64,000 bases of DNA. Origin: Phoenix dactylifera. Lineage: Eukaryota > Streptophyta > Magnoliopsida > Arecales > Arecaceae. Location: assembly GCF_009389715.1 (NCBI RefSeq), contig NC_052397.1:17866129-17930128 (forward strand). Reading direction: 5' to 3'. Below the pieces are notes generated by a model that was given only the letters and a program-made list of their open reading frames with translations, was not told the DNA's origin and did no database searches. Of the stretch, positions 1 through 11,318 are shown piece by piece. The position numbers were made by a program, and so were the translations under genes. Within the stretch, counting starts at the first letter, position 1; each line of letters begins with the position of its first letter.

Positions 1-189
1 TAGAATTATCACTAGCTACTTAAGTTCATTATAAGTTAACAGTACTACAAATAATATGACCCTTTATGTTATCATGTAGATTTTTCATCCCTTTTATTGA
101 TATAGATACCCCTGATCACAGATGAAATTCTAAATTGAAAAAATTACCTTTCTTTGAATTTCATGGTATGGCTGTGAATCTTCTTTCTC

Positions 190-1110
190 CAACAGAACCA
201 AGTTTATTCAACTTCTCAGCAAGCTCATCCACCTCAGGAGTGTCAGCTTAGGCGTCTCAATAGTATCCGACCTCAAAAAGAATTAAAGAATTTCTCATTC
301 TTAATGAAATTCAAAAGGCTCTCTGGTCATTATTTCAATAGACCTCATTATGTTACAACTTTGTCACCTTATCGTTGGAGAGTTAAACCACTTTTCCAAT
401 TTGATCCTGCCACTATATAACCAATTTGACGCACATGAATGTTATAACCAGGATCCCCGTTTGATGTTTGATCAAATTTGGATAAGAGTTCTTGATTCAG
501 AATACGTTCCAACAAAAATAAAAACCAACCCAGACGGATTCAGAATATGTTCCAACTAAAATACAAATCAGACCAAAGGAAGAGAGCGTTAGAAAAGAAT
601 ATAGAGAATACTGAAGAAAAAAGAAGGGAAAACCAGATTTCATGGGGTCTGATAGCATTAAACTTTTGTGCCAACCAAACTTATGTTCCTAATCCTATTT
701 TATTTCTATCATGTTATATAAATCTTGCTTGATGTCTTGCACTGCCGCATCTACTCTCTTAACCACTGAAAATAACTCTATCATGCGCCAGAGATAATCT
801 TTTGTTAGCATAGTTCTTCAAAACTTTTCAAGAGTCATTTTCTCCCCTGCCAAGTCTAAAATCAAGTTTCTCTGGCAAAATTACCTCCTCTGTAAATTTT
901 CGTAGGTTTTATGTACAAGTCATGCATCTCTTCCATTATCACCCCTCATCTCCATCAATTATTGAGTATAACGGAATTAAATTGTTTGGTGTCCATGACC
1001 CTTGGCACTATAGTCGAGGGGTCTTCCATCGCATCAGCATACTTCTTAACCTCTTTTTCAACTTATAACTTGCTCTCACCTCCTAAAAGCACATAGCATA
1101 ATGCATATTG
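190..1110 (-). pseudogene. Degenerate coding-like remnant, family not recognised
   Basis: Read on the minus strand, several short stretches look like protein but are broken by stops and frame changes. The stretch at about 1110-960 contains YADAMEDPSTIVPRVMD. About 850-730 reads, across frame changes, like NYANKRLSLAHDRVIFSVV followed by a DAAVQ segment. About 255-190 contains DTPEVDELAEKLNKLGSV. The spacing suggests one old coding copy, perhaps processed, degraded by stops and small indels. I do not recognise the family. It lies 3' of the BSD-domain exons on the same strand but does not resemble the known C-terminal part of that family, so I do not join it to that gene. It could be retroelement-derived. 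Confidence 0.3.
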
Positions 1111-2192
1111 TTATCCAACCACTATTCTGCTATCTTGGTGGAAATAAGTAATTATATGTACAATGGCATGGTACTTAGATTTATTAAATCATATGCCAAA
1201 TTTTGTCTTGATGAACATTCTGAAAATTGAATCACTTGTAAACAGCACATGGATTGAGTAGCAATGAAATGTTTCATATACTAAGATTTTACAAAATATA
1301 TTTAAAAGTTATTATCATACCAACTATGCTAATATCCATATTACAGAAAAGATAATGTGTAAACATGGTTATATTGTCTAAATTAACACATTAAATCTAC
1401 AAGAGGGTTCAAAAGGTGCTACACACATATTGCATAAACATTTTAATTCTCCATAAACCCATTTTGCCTTCCTAGCTTCACATAAAACTGATTACAAACT
1501 ACTGGAAATTGTTCAAGATACAATCTAATATTTCATGAGTAAATTCAATAATCATAGATCTATGTAACAATTAGCGATCCAATACATACATGAATAAGAT
1601 ATTTGATTGAATTGAACCATTAGAACAGAAAAGTAATTGATTATATTTTAATAAGATATACTGATCCATACATATTATTGTCTAATGAAAACAACTGGGC
1701 CTTTGTTCATGTTAGAATCCACCAGGTGAAAATATGTATATGGAAACCTTTAAAAAAAGATTTGCCTTAAAGTAGGATGATATTGCAAATATGATCAAAC
1801 CCCAAATTGATGGGGTAAAGCTTTGCTATTTATGTTGAGAAACAAGATGAATGCTGTTAGACAATACATAGAAGGCAAGTCCAAACAATTGCAGTCATGA
1901 CTACCATACGGAACAAAATCATCACGCACGAGGTATGTAGTTAGTAAGAGCCAAAAAAATGCTCCATGAAAAACCAAGCTCCAAAATGTATATGAGGTCA
2001 GATGGGATACTAAGATCCAAAATAAGCATATCACACCATCATTCAAGGACCATTTGCAGTAATCCATGTAATTATGCATTGATGGCAATGTTTTATAAGA
2101 AATATGATATTACATGAGAAAAGGCTAAAGCGCTGACAGCCAAAAAGCAACATGATAAGCAAATGAGATAACATGGGACTAGGCAAACTTAC

Positions 2193-5100
2193 TTGAGGTG
2201 TTGACAAAAGCTCAGCATCATGCTTATTGAGTCTGGGATGCAGAAGCACGAAATAAATTTTCCAAAAGCACCCTTCACTCATATGGGTTGGGCAGAGTTC
2301 AATCCTCAAAGCTGCTAATCTTGGTGCAAGGCGTTCAACAGCCAGTGCATGCTCTTGTTGGACATTAGACATATCAAAATCTAGAAGATGACAATATTTC
2401 CAGATGTAAGAAGCTATAGAGAACAAAATAAAAGCTGAAAATTCTTCTGACTGAAGAACCTTTTTCGCTTGAAAATTCCAGAATCTCAAAACTCTAACCC
2501 AAGAATGTTATAACATCCACCGAATATTTAAAGCCAACAATTTGCAACTAAGCAAAGGTTACTTATTGATCAATCACATGGGAAACATAAATGTGGTAAC
2601 ATAGTCCGAAGGCTAAAAATGCTGTGCCCATCAAAATTTGTCAAATTCTAATCAAGACATAACACGCTAAGAATGTAAAAAATTACAATATCTGAAAATC
2701 ATTGTCATCATTGAAAGGAATATTGTCATGCACAGTATTCACCATCAATGGGAAGTGAATAGTCAACACTGGAATTACAGGCATAACGAATCGCATGAGC
2801 GGCTTCATGTAGAAAACCAGCCTAGAAGTTATGCTGGAAAATGGAATGTTCCCTGAATCAATTAATATAAAACCCAATTGCTATAAGTTAATCTCTGAAA
2901 AGAGTGGTCATGTTTGGCATTCTACAACAAAAATAATTTTACACAGCGCCCCAAATTTATGACTATGCTTGTTCTTATATTTATATTTACATTTCCCGGG
3001 ACAAAATTTTTAATCAATGCATAAGAAGCTAATGTTGTTTTTCCTCATGGACTTCAATTTGATAAAATTTCCTCATGACTTTAAGATTTCAAATTTAAGG
3101 CCAGCACACATTCAAAATAAATAAAATACCATCTGACTTACAATTTTATAAATTTGGAGAAGCATATACATGATATTTACTGTATAAAGCTTAAGATAGA
3201 AGTCATTTGGTAAAGAGTTAAGCATCTTATGAACTATATTACCTGGATACTCTGTTTCTGAGCTGTCAGGAAGTATTGACACTTCAAGACATGACATGAC
3301 ACAGCTTGACACTCCACTTTCAAGTGCTCTGCTGATGTTAGCAAAAAAAAAAGTCCTAGGCACTATTTTTTGGAGTGCCATGCAGATAACTAAGTTTTTA
3401 GTGCTGGACACTCTGACTGAAGTATCCTTAAGTTTTTTAGTGCTAGATTTCTAATATAAAGTATCAAGATTATATGGACATGTTAAACAAATTATAATTA
3501 TATTTTCAATATAAGGTTATTGCAATTATATGAACACTTTAAGTGAAATATCATGATGTTTTAAATGCAAATATATCACAATTAGTTATCATTTTAAGCA
3601 TCTTAACACATATTAAATGAACCTAAAAATAAATCAAACAACTTGCAAAGTTGTGGCTATTCCACTAGTTTATTTGTTAAATAGGATCTATAATTCTAGG
3701 TTCTCCTTTTCTTTTCTTTTTGAATGAGCATCAAAAGATACAAACACACTAAATATATACATGAATACATAAACATTTGCACAAATACATATGCACAATA
3801 TACGGTATGCCATTTTCTCGTGCCTAGATTTTTGGAGGTTGCCGTGTTTGATACTTGAGGATACTCGGACACTTGGCACCCATGCCAAGCGCCCAGGTCA
3901 TACTACTTATAAAGCAAAAACCAAAGTATGAGGTTTATCACAAAGAGAAACCCCTGCAGGAAAAGCACAAACCAGAGCACATTAATGACCTTATGGCATT
4001 ATCACCTTGCGTGATGCATAATAGTATATGTAAAATAAATCTTTATGAAAGTGTTTCAGTCTAACTAGTTTGGTTCACAAGGCTTAAAAACGAAATCCTA
4101 TTCATAGAGCCAACAATCAAAAAGAAGCAAAGTAATTTGTAGGAAAGAAAAGGCCCTGTGCTATAACTTCTGCTATGGGATTCTAAGATACATAGATGGT
4201 TTTTTCCAACTAGAAAAGCATAAGTAGATTAATCTCTAAGTAACACACCACCAAAGCTAGATACTTCTAAATGAATAATGAAGCCAAATTAGATCATGTC
4301 TGTTAAATTTGGTTTATGATATGCAAGCTTCGTTGCAATATTAGTTCCAATAATTCAATTTCCCACCATCTTTATTCAATTTCACTCAAAAGGACAAGAT
4401 TATTTAAGCATTTTGCCATTATTTTATCTCAATCCCACTCCCATTATTCCTAAATCTACCAATCAGATCAACAGACAACAGTACGAAAAACCAGATATGT
4501 AGTTCACGAAATCATTAATTTTTCATCCTAAAGAGTGAAACCAAATTAGACAATCTCATCAAAATCTACACTGGTGATAAGAAGAAGCATGCAAATTGAT
4601 CGGTGATAAACAATTCCAGATTGCTTTGCCACAAGATATCAGTACCAGTACAAATAAACAGTTTTCTAGAAATGTAATCCAATTGAAGTCTAGATTAGAT
4701 TAACCCTACCAGTGGAGAAGGGGACAAGAGAAGAAGACAAACCATCAGAATCTTCGTCGTCAGCCAACAATGGGAAATCCAGCCATGTCTCCGGATGCAT
4801 CGAGATGTTCCTCGCAAACGCCAACACCTCCTCCGTAACACCAACCGCATCCCCGCCAAACCTCCCCTCAGACTCCTCGATCTCCTCGGATCCGAATGGA
4901 AGAAAGGTGGAGGCAATCTTGGAGATCTCCGTCACCGCCTTGTGGCCGGAGATCCTTGATATTCCGGACCTGAATCTCCCTCCGATCTCGGCGAAATCAC
5001 TCCGGATTCCCACGATCGCCGGAGAATCTGCGACCTCCGACAGATCCACACCCTCGGAGGCCGCCGGATCGGACTGGCGATCGCCATCGGACGTGGAGGA

Positions 5101-5379
5101 CCCGTCGGAGGAGGGGTTGTGGGGGGGAGGGGCGAGGAAGTTGGCGACGCCCCAGAATTGACGACTTAGGGTTTTGCTGAGCTCCGAGAGATCCTCTTTG
5201 ACGCCTCGGCTACGAGTTTCTGGATCGATCGGAGGGTCTTGTTCTCCTCTTCTGTCTTCTCCCATCTTCACCGCTCCGCCCTCGCCGGCGTCTCCACCGT
5301 CCTCATCGCCGCCGCTTCCGCCGCCGCGGCGGAGGTCGGGCCTCAGGGAGTTGGTGAGAGACCTCGCGAGCCACGACAT
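2193..5379 (-). CDS. BSD domain-containing protein (5' part; 3' exons not seen)
   Basis: Exons on the minus strand are 5379-4710 and 2380-2193. Exon 1 starts at an ATG at 5379 (MSWLARSLTNSLRP) and encodes a Gly/Asp-rich N-terminus, then the family segment RGVKEDLSELSKTLSRQFWG and a proline/serine linker. The donor after TCC ACT G (GT at 4709-4708) joins in phase to the acceptor before 2380, giving a junction that runs STDFDMSNVQQEH. Exon 2 encodes a typical BSD domain (residues about 224-286) with MSEGCFW and IYFVLLHP, ending at LSTPQ before a GTAAGT donor. BSD domains occur in TFIIH p62, synapse-associated and DOS2-like proteins; the plant members of this type are uncharacterised. Intron 1 is 2.3 kb. 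No convincing later exon is visible in 1-2192, so the 3' end probably lies beyond the left edge; truncation is the alternative. Confidence 0.85.
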
Positions 5380-6786
5380 TGTTGTGCTCTTCTCCCTCCC
5401 TGAAAGCGACTTGGGAACGAACGCGTATTATGGAGTGCCTATCGGCGATCCCCTGATTTCAAACGGCGGCATTTCAGGTCGGTGGTTGCGACAAAAAAAA
5501 AAGGGAAAAAAGAAAAAAGAGTGAAATCCAAGCACGGACACATTTTAGAGGGTCCGGCCAGGTCCTACATTCCAGGTCCATCCTGATTCTTACTCGGACT
5601 TACGACTTCGGGCTTCAAATTTTTCAATTTTTTTAATTTAATATATTAAAAATTGTTTAAAATTACTTAAAAAAACTAAATGTAAATAATTAAATATTTC
5701 AAAAATAAGATACTCTAAAAATCTAGGGTTGGAAAATAAAATTCGAGACGGGCCGAGCTATGCCTATCTAATGGACCGACTACGTTTTGAAGCTGGACCC
5801 AGCCCGCCGGGTCTAAAATATCGGGCCAAGCCCGCCCGACCCACCTGGGCCATGAACAAATATGGATAAGAATAAATAGTTTTTATATTAGCTTTCGAAT
5901 GAAAAAAATGGTGACTGCATGAGGTTAATTGGCTCTGTAACCATCGTCGCACACCATGTTCGAGCATTGCACAGGAAATCCTTGCCCAAGCTGCCATGAA
6001 TTCGGCTCATGCATGGTGCTAAGATATTGGAGGCTTACCTTCCAACTACGAGATGACCACGAAATTGAAGCTAGGGGGGGCTACCAATGGGCCGTCGAGA
6101 TTCGACATGAGAGCGCCACGATGGGCTCAACAAGGTGTTGAGGCTTCTTGCCCCTCCCCCTATGAATGAACAGTGACCGGATGCCAACCTCCTCGAGTGC
6201 TCCAACCGCCTCTTAAATGCCTCTCCGTAGCTCCACCACCACCACCGTCTCCTCTCCAATCTCCATCTTTTTTCATTATTATTGCTGCTCTTGTTGCTAT
6301 ACTAACATCCCGAAGCCCCCTATCCTTGGATCACCGATGCCATTGCCGCCAACCATCTCTTCTCCCCCTCTTTCCCATCCTCCCAGCTTGCCCCTCTTGT
6401 TCCTGTGCTCTCCTTCCCCGTCTTTTTTATGTAACTCTCCTCCTTCCTCGCCTTCGTCGTTGTCCACCACCCTAACACCCACTGAGTCGCCGACTGGCAT
6501 CTTCTAAGTGCATGCGCGCGCGCGCGCATAATTTTTCTGGCTTTTTTTCTAAGTGCGCGCCCGCATAATTTGTCTAATATTTTTTCTTATACAACCCGGC
6601 CTCAATGTGGAAACTATTAGACTAATGAGCCGCATAAGAAGCAACACAGCCTCATTGTTCGTCTTTCTATGAACATATATGGTATGAAATAAAAGAAGTC
6701 ACGCTCCTCCAACAATCGCCTGGCATACGGTCCTCCGGTTTTAGCCCCTCGGGAGGGTTTAGTTGAAATTTGCTCCTACAAAGCCC
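5380..6786. other. Divergent intergenic region between BSD and EngB genes
   Basis: The BSD gene (minus) and the EngB gene (plus) are head-to-head about 1.4 kb apart, so this stretch must hold both promoters. At 5530-5850 lies repeat-like sequence rich in GGCCC/GGGCC words, a composition seen again at 10.96-11.3, 37.6-37.9 and 38.8-39.0 kb. At 6180-6500 there is pyrimidine-rich low-complexity DNA. At 6514-6527 there is a short GC dinucleotide run. I see no supported gene. Confidence 0.5.
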
Positions 6787-9700
6787 ATGGCCCTCTTTCT
6801 CTCTCGTTCCTCTCTCTATCTCGCTCCCAACGATGTGCTTCTCAGTCACCGCCTCTTAAGCCTCCGCTCCTTAGCGACATCCTTCGCCGCTCCTTCCCCC
6901 TCGCCTCGCCCCTCCGCCGCCTCCTTCCGCCGTTCCCTCTCCCTCTCCGCCCGGTTGAAACCCGCCAACCCCCCGCCTCCCAAGCGCTCCGCCGCAGCCC
7001 AGCCGCCGCCGGCGGAGCTCGTTCCGTCCGCCCTCTTCGTCCCGCCGGGCGTTCCCCGGGAGGAGGTCACCCCCGACATGTTGCTCCCGGGGTCAAACAT
7101 CGTGTTGGGGCCCTACGCCGGCCATGCCCAGATCAAACAGGTGGAGTTCGTAAAGAGCAGCGCGCGGGCGCGGGACTGTCCCAAGGACGACCGCCCTGAG
7201 TTCGCGATCCTCGGCCGCTCCAATGTCGGAAAGTCGTCCCTCATCAATGCTCTCGTCCGCAAGAAGGAGTTCGCCCTCACTTCCAAAAAACCAGGTCCAC
7301 TTCTTCTCCTGATAGCATGTTCTTTGGATCGGCAACCCGCCGTTATGCTGCTCTGAAGGATCTGAGTGAGTTCAATGCCTCCTACACCTCGCCGAGATTG
7401 GCATGTTTGTGCGACCATGGTCAAATAAGGACAGAGGAGCTTTTGAACTTGTCCTTGATCTCAGAGCAGCAAAAAGAGGCTCCTTTTTGGCAGTTCCTGT
7501 TATATTTGTTGGTTTATCAGAGCTTTCTGGTTCCATTTCTAGCTTAAATTGGATGTAGAGATCGGGTTTATGGCTGATTATGGGTTTTTGAGATTGGATT
7601 TGTTTGGAAGTTTTGATCTTTAATAATGCTTCTTTGTATAGGCAAAACCCAACTTATCAATCACTTTTTGATCAACAAGAGTTGGTACATTGTGGATTTG
7701 CCTGGTTACGGGTAAGCATCTCCGTCTTGACTCTCCAAGTGTTTCTACAACTTGCACGTCAACTGTTTGTTGGTTGGTCTATGACAATTAATTTCTAGTA
7801 ACATTCATGTTTGCATTGCTTATGTGAAGAGATTGGAGAAATCTTTCTCTAGCATGTTTAGGTTCTAGTTTGTTCATGGTGCCATCGTGGACAAATTTTT
7901 GATCCACGTGCCTCAAAAGGTGTGCACGTAGGGCTGGGCATACCTTGAAGGGCAGATTGATTGGGAAATCCAACATGCCAACGAATGATTATAAAGTACC
8001 TTCATGAAGGTAAAAATTAGGGACAGCATTAGCTTCAACTGCATGAGTTAAGAAGTAATGATCTTAGGATATGATGGGAAGTGAAAATGCTAGAGTTCTG
8101 GCAAATGACCATGTATTTTTGAAACAATAAATAAATGAATAAATAAAAGCCTTAGAAGCATCTGACTAAATAATTTATTAGTATTCACTTCTGGAAGAGA
8201 AGATAACAGAAGAATTAATTTGTATAATTCAACATAGAGTTTGATGTTGTTGACAAATACTAATATGTGTATATTAGCGTACACTTCTGAATGAGGAGGT
8301 CAAAGAATTATTGACTCAAGTATCAGATCAGCAGTATAATATATTTGAAGGAAGTGGAAGCAGGAATAAAATTTGATACATGCCAGAGACGATATGCAAG
8401 GGGTCATGAAAAGTGATAGGAAACAAGAACACTTAAAAAAGCATTTCAATAACTGAAGTTATACCTAATAAATCATTTCTGAAAGTGAAATTGTTAATGT
8501 TTGTAAAGTATATAATTAATATGTAATTTAAGATATGAAAGATAATATGTACGCAAATAAGTTATTGTCAAGAGTAATTTAGATGTAATTGAGAGAGAGG
8601 AAAAGGGACATTCTAATAAGCATTAGAATGCTCAGAAACATCTCATGGCATAGTTCCAAGAGGAACCATGGCAGTCATAATGGGCTCCATGAGCCTCTTC
8701 AGATGTGTCTTATCTTTATAAAATCTTAGTCCAGTTCATAAGTTTTGTTTATGTTCATGTGCATCAACAAATTCTGGAGTAGCTTTACAGTATGAGGCCC
8801 ATTCGCTTTCTCAGGATGGCATGCCCTAGCAAATGCTTCTTGGAGATTTTTCATTTTTAGGCCCCTGATATGAACTTCAAGTGGTGCTCATACATGACCA
8901 ACACTTTGTGGGATGTGATTTTCATGTGATAGTTTACTTATACAGCGTGCTATTCATTGGTCTAGAATGGATTAGAAGGATCTGATGGTTGTTTTTCCTG
9001 CCATTAAGGTCTGGGATGGTTTTCAAGGATCATTTAGACAGTTTAGGATTTGATCTGAACTTTGCTTATCTGAGCTTGGACATGGAGGCTACTGCAACAG
9101 CTCTGCCGTAAGCTCTCTCCTTGCTCACTTATCTTGGACTCATTAGTGCTGCCTTGAGTGTTCTCTAGAAGCCTTCCCATTTGATCACAATATCTATATC
9201 ACTCCCCTGCAACCTAGCAGGTCCATTCTTCAGAACAAGCGCTGCCTTCTTGTGATCATCTATTCAATTTTCTTGGTAAAATCTTTTTTAATAAAAAAAA
9301 TATTGACAGAGCACCAGACATGGTTTCATGTTGATGTGATACCCCGATTAACCCACAAGCATGAGGTGCCAACGTTGACACTAAATGCTTATTAGGAACA
9401 AAAAATATTATACTGATGCCATATGTAAAGCTAGTCTATGCCATGCATACAAGGGCCTGTATCATTCTTGTATAAACTGAATTCTTATGAAAAATTTCGA
9501 CTTAAAGATTATAAATCTGGGTATATTAAATATTTTGCTATAATATCATAAATGATCCTTTGCCTTTTGAAGGTTAAAACTTTACCAGGATTTGGGGGTT
9601 TGTCTTGATTGTGCAGAGAAAAAAAAAATCCTCTTGTTAGCAATCCCAATAACCTCTTGATTAGATGACTCTGTCCATGTAGGTTTGCAAATGCTTCTCA

Positions 9701-10178
9701 ATCTGCTCGAACAGATTGGTCATCATTTACCAAGGGTTACTTCTTAAACCGGGATACCTTGGTTGCTGTCATGCTGCTCATTGATGCCAGTATTCCACCT
9801 CAGCAAATTGACCTTGACTGTGCTAATTGGCTCGGTCGCAACAATGTATGCTAATTCCATAACTCCCTTTTACCAATTTGTCATTATTAACTTAGTTTTC
9901 TAGTTGCAAGTTATTCCATGCACCCATGCATTTGTCCTTTTCATGTAATGTTCCAGATTGGAATGACTTTTGTTTTCACCAAGTGCGACAAAATGAAGGG
10001 TGGGAAAGGAACCCGGCCTGAAGAGAATATCAAACAGTTCCAGGATTTGATCAGTGAGTACTACAAAGAACCTCCGCCATGGATCATGACCAGCAGCGTC
10101 ACGGGATTAGGTCGGGATGAACTACTTCTCCATATGTCACAGTTGAGGAACTACTGGGATAACAATGAGCTATTTTAA
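6787..10178 (+). CDS. EngB: EngB/YihA-type GTP-binding protein, organelle-targeted
   Basis: Exons are 6787-7294, 7642-7711, 9683-9845 and 9957-10178; all junctions are GT-AG and in phase, giving 320 residues. The start is the ATG at 6787; the frame is open a little upstream but without another ATG. The first 90 or so residues are rich in Ser, Arg, Ala and Pro, as expected of an organelle transit peptide. The G domain shows G1 GRSNVGKSS (residues 143-151), G3 DLPGYG across the exon 2/3 junction, G4 TKCD and a G5-like SSVTG. EngB GTPases act in large ribosomal subunit assembly; the Arabidopsis homologue At2g22870 is EMB2001, needed for embryo development. Plastid rather than mitochondrial targeting is an inference. 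Intron 2 is long (about 2 kb) with no recognised insertion. A possible AATAAA signal lies at 10367. Confidence 0.93.
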
Positions 10179-10366
10179 AAGCGATGCTTAATGCTGCTAG
10201 AGTTGCATCTCTAACCAGATCACTTTGTATATGAAGCTGTGGATGTGAAATATAATTAAACCCACTGGTATAGAGTATTGAGAAAACTCTTGGAAACAAT
10301 CACTTTCTTCCTACTTAATTTGGTGTTGTGTCTTAAAGCTAAATGCTGTTCTTCAAATGACTTACG

Positions 10367-10372
10367 AATAAA
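10367..10372 (+). terminator. Candidate poly(A) signal of the EngB gene
   Basis: An AATAAA hexamer lies 189 bases after the EngB stop codon on the coding strand, a plausible distance for a plant 3' UTR. The assignment is by position only. Confidence 0.35.
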
Positions 10373-10874
10373 TCCAGTGATTTTAGTACGGGAGGTTGTG
10401 GCTAAGCAGCATGATCGGTCATGTGTTTTGATACCAGGAAAAAAAAAAAAAAAGATCAGGATGGAAATGTGTATGCTTTATCTATATATTCCATATACCG
10501 GCTTTGGCATCGGGTGTATGCTTTATCTATTCTGTGTTGTCAGCAGATCCGTTCGTTCCAATTTCAGAAGGTTTAAACGGCACAGACCATGCAAAGTCTC
10601 TTAGCATTGTATTATTCTTCTTGTACGCGCTCCTCAGGGATTCAGTCGTTACCACTATAAGCTCTCACTATGAGAAAAATTACTGGTGAATCTCTTTTCT
10701 TCAGTTCACTCCAGTCGGTCTTTATATCAAGAAATATATATCGGGATGCATCACGGAAGCTAATAAGCAGTGAATTAAGGTTTCCATGGCAATTCCCGGT
10801 CATTTAGTCAGAGTAAATTTTTGTGGTCTTATACTACGGTTATTGTAATAAGTTGCCCAAATTAGATCTATATT

Positions 10875-10949
10875 GGGTGAGAACTCGTGCGGGCATGTGT
10901 TTAGTCCCATATTGATTATTCATTAGGTAGATCTTGAGTACATGTACAG
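10875..10949 (+). repeat. Dispersed repeat, copy A (TCGTGCGGGCAT / TTTAGTCCCA family)
   Basis: This stretch contains ACTCGTGCGGGCATGTGT then TTTAGTCCCATATTG and ATTAGGTAGATCTTGAG. A close relative lies at 57961-58033 and a partial one at 11541-11570. The 3' end of this copy supplied the target site of the hAT-type element that follows. Confidence 0.6.
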
Positions 10950-11318
10950 TAGAGCTGATCAAAACTCGGGCCGGGCTCTACAGCAGAAATTAGGCCCGAT
11001 GACTATGCCCAGGCCCAATCCGGCCCAACTGTCGGGCTAAAATTTTTGTCCAGGCCTGACCCGACTTTATAAATCTGGTTTTAGGCCCGTCTAGCCCGGT
11101 CCGACCCGATATGCCCGATTCGACAGGCCCGATTTTTTCTTTATTTGGAATCTAGAAATGGGCCAGAATGGCCCGACCAGGCACGACCCGATTTTTTTTG
11201 GTCGGGCCGCTTTTCTTGCACAAGCCTGACCCATGGGCCTTTTTTTGATGCCCAAGCCCGAAAAATTTCGGACTGGGCTGGGCGGGCCAGAAAGCCCGTG
11301 ATCAGCTCTAATGTACAG
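10942..11318. mobile_element. hAT-type MITE with 12-bp TIRs and 8-bp target-site duplication
   Basis: The element runs 10950-11310 (361 bp). It begins TAGAGCTGATCA and ends with the exact inverse TGATCAGCTCTA. It is flanked by identical 8-bp direct repeats ATGTACAG at 10942-10949 and 11311-11318. An 8-bp duplication is the hallmark of the hAT superfamily. The interior is rich in GGCCC/GGGCC words and encodes nothing recognisable, so it is non-autonomous. Flawless TIRs and duplications suggest a fairly recent insertion. It sits inside older repeat DNA 3' of the EngB gene. Confidence 0.85.

Noticed and set aside
3112-3411. Possible extra BSD exon (ending at SSETEYPG before a GTAAT)
   Set aside because: Exons 1 and 2 of the BSD gene already join in exact phase across this region, and the peptide does not resemble the family.
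4712-5161. 149-codon plus-strand open frame
   Set aside because: It is antisense to BSD exon 1, whose protein matches a known family and splices in phase to the BSD domain.
6173-6507. Overlapping Pro/Ser-rich frames upstream of EngB
   Set aside because: CT-rich composition explains them; no motif and no consistent frame.
6763-6786. Upstream extension of the EngB reading frame
   Set aside because: The frame begins at TTG; the first ATG is at 6787, which already gives a plausible transit peptide.
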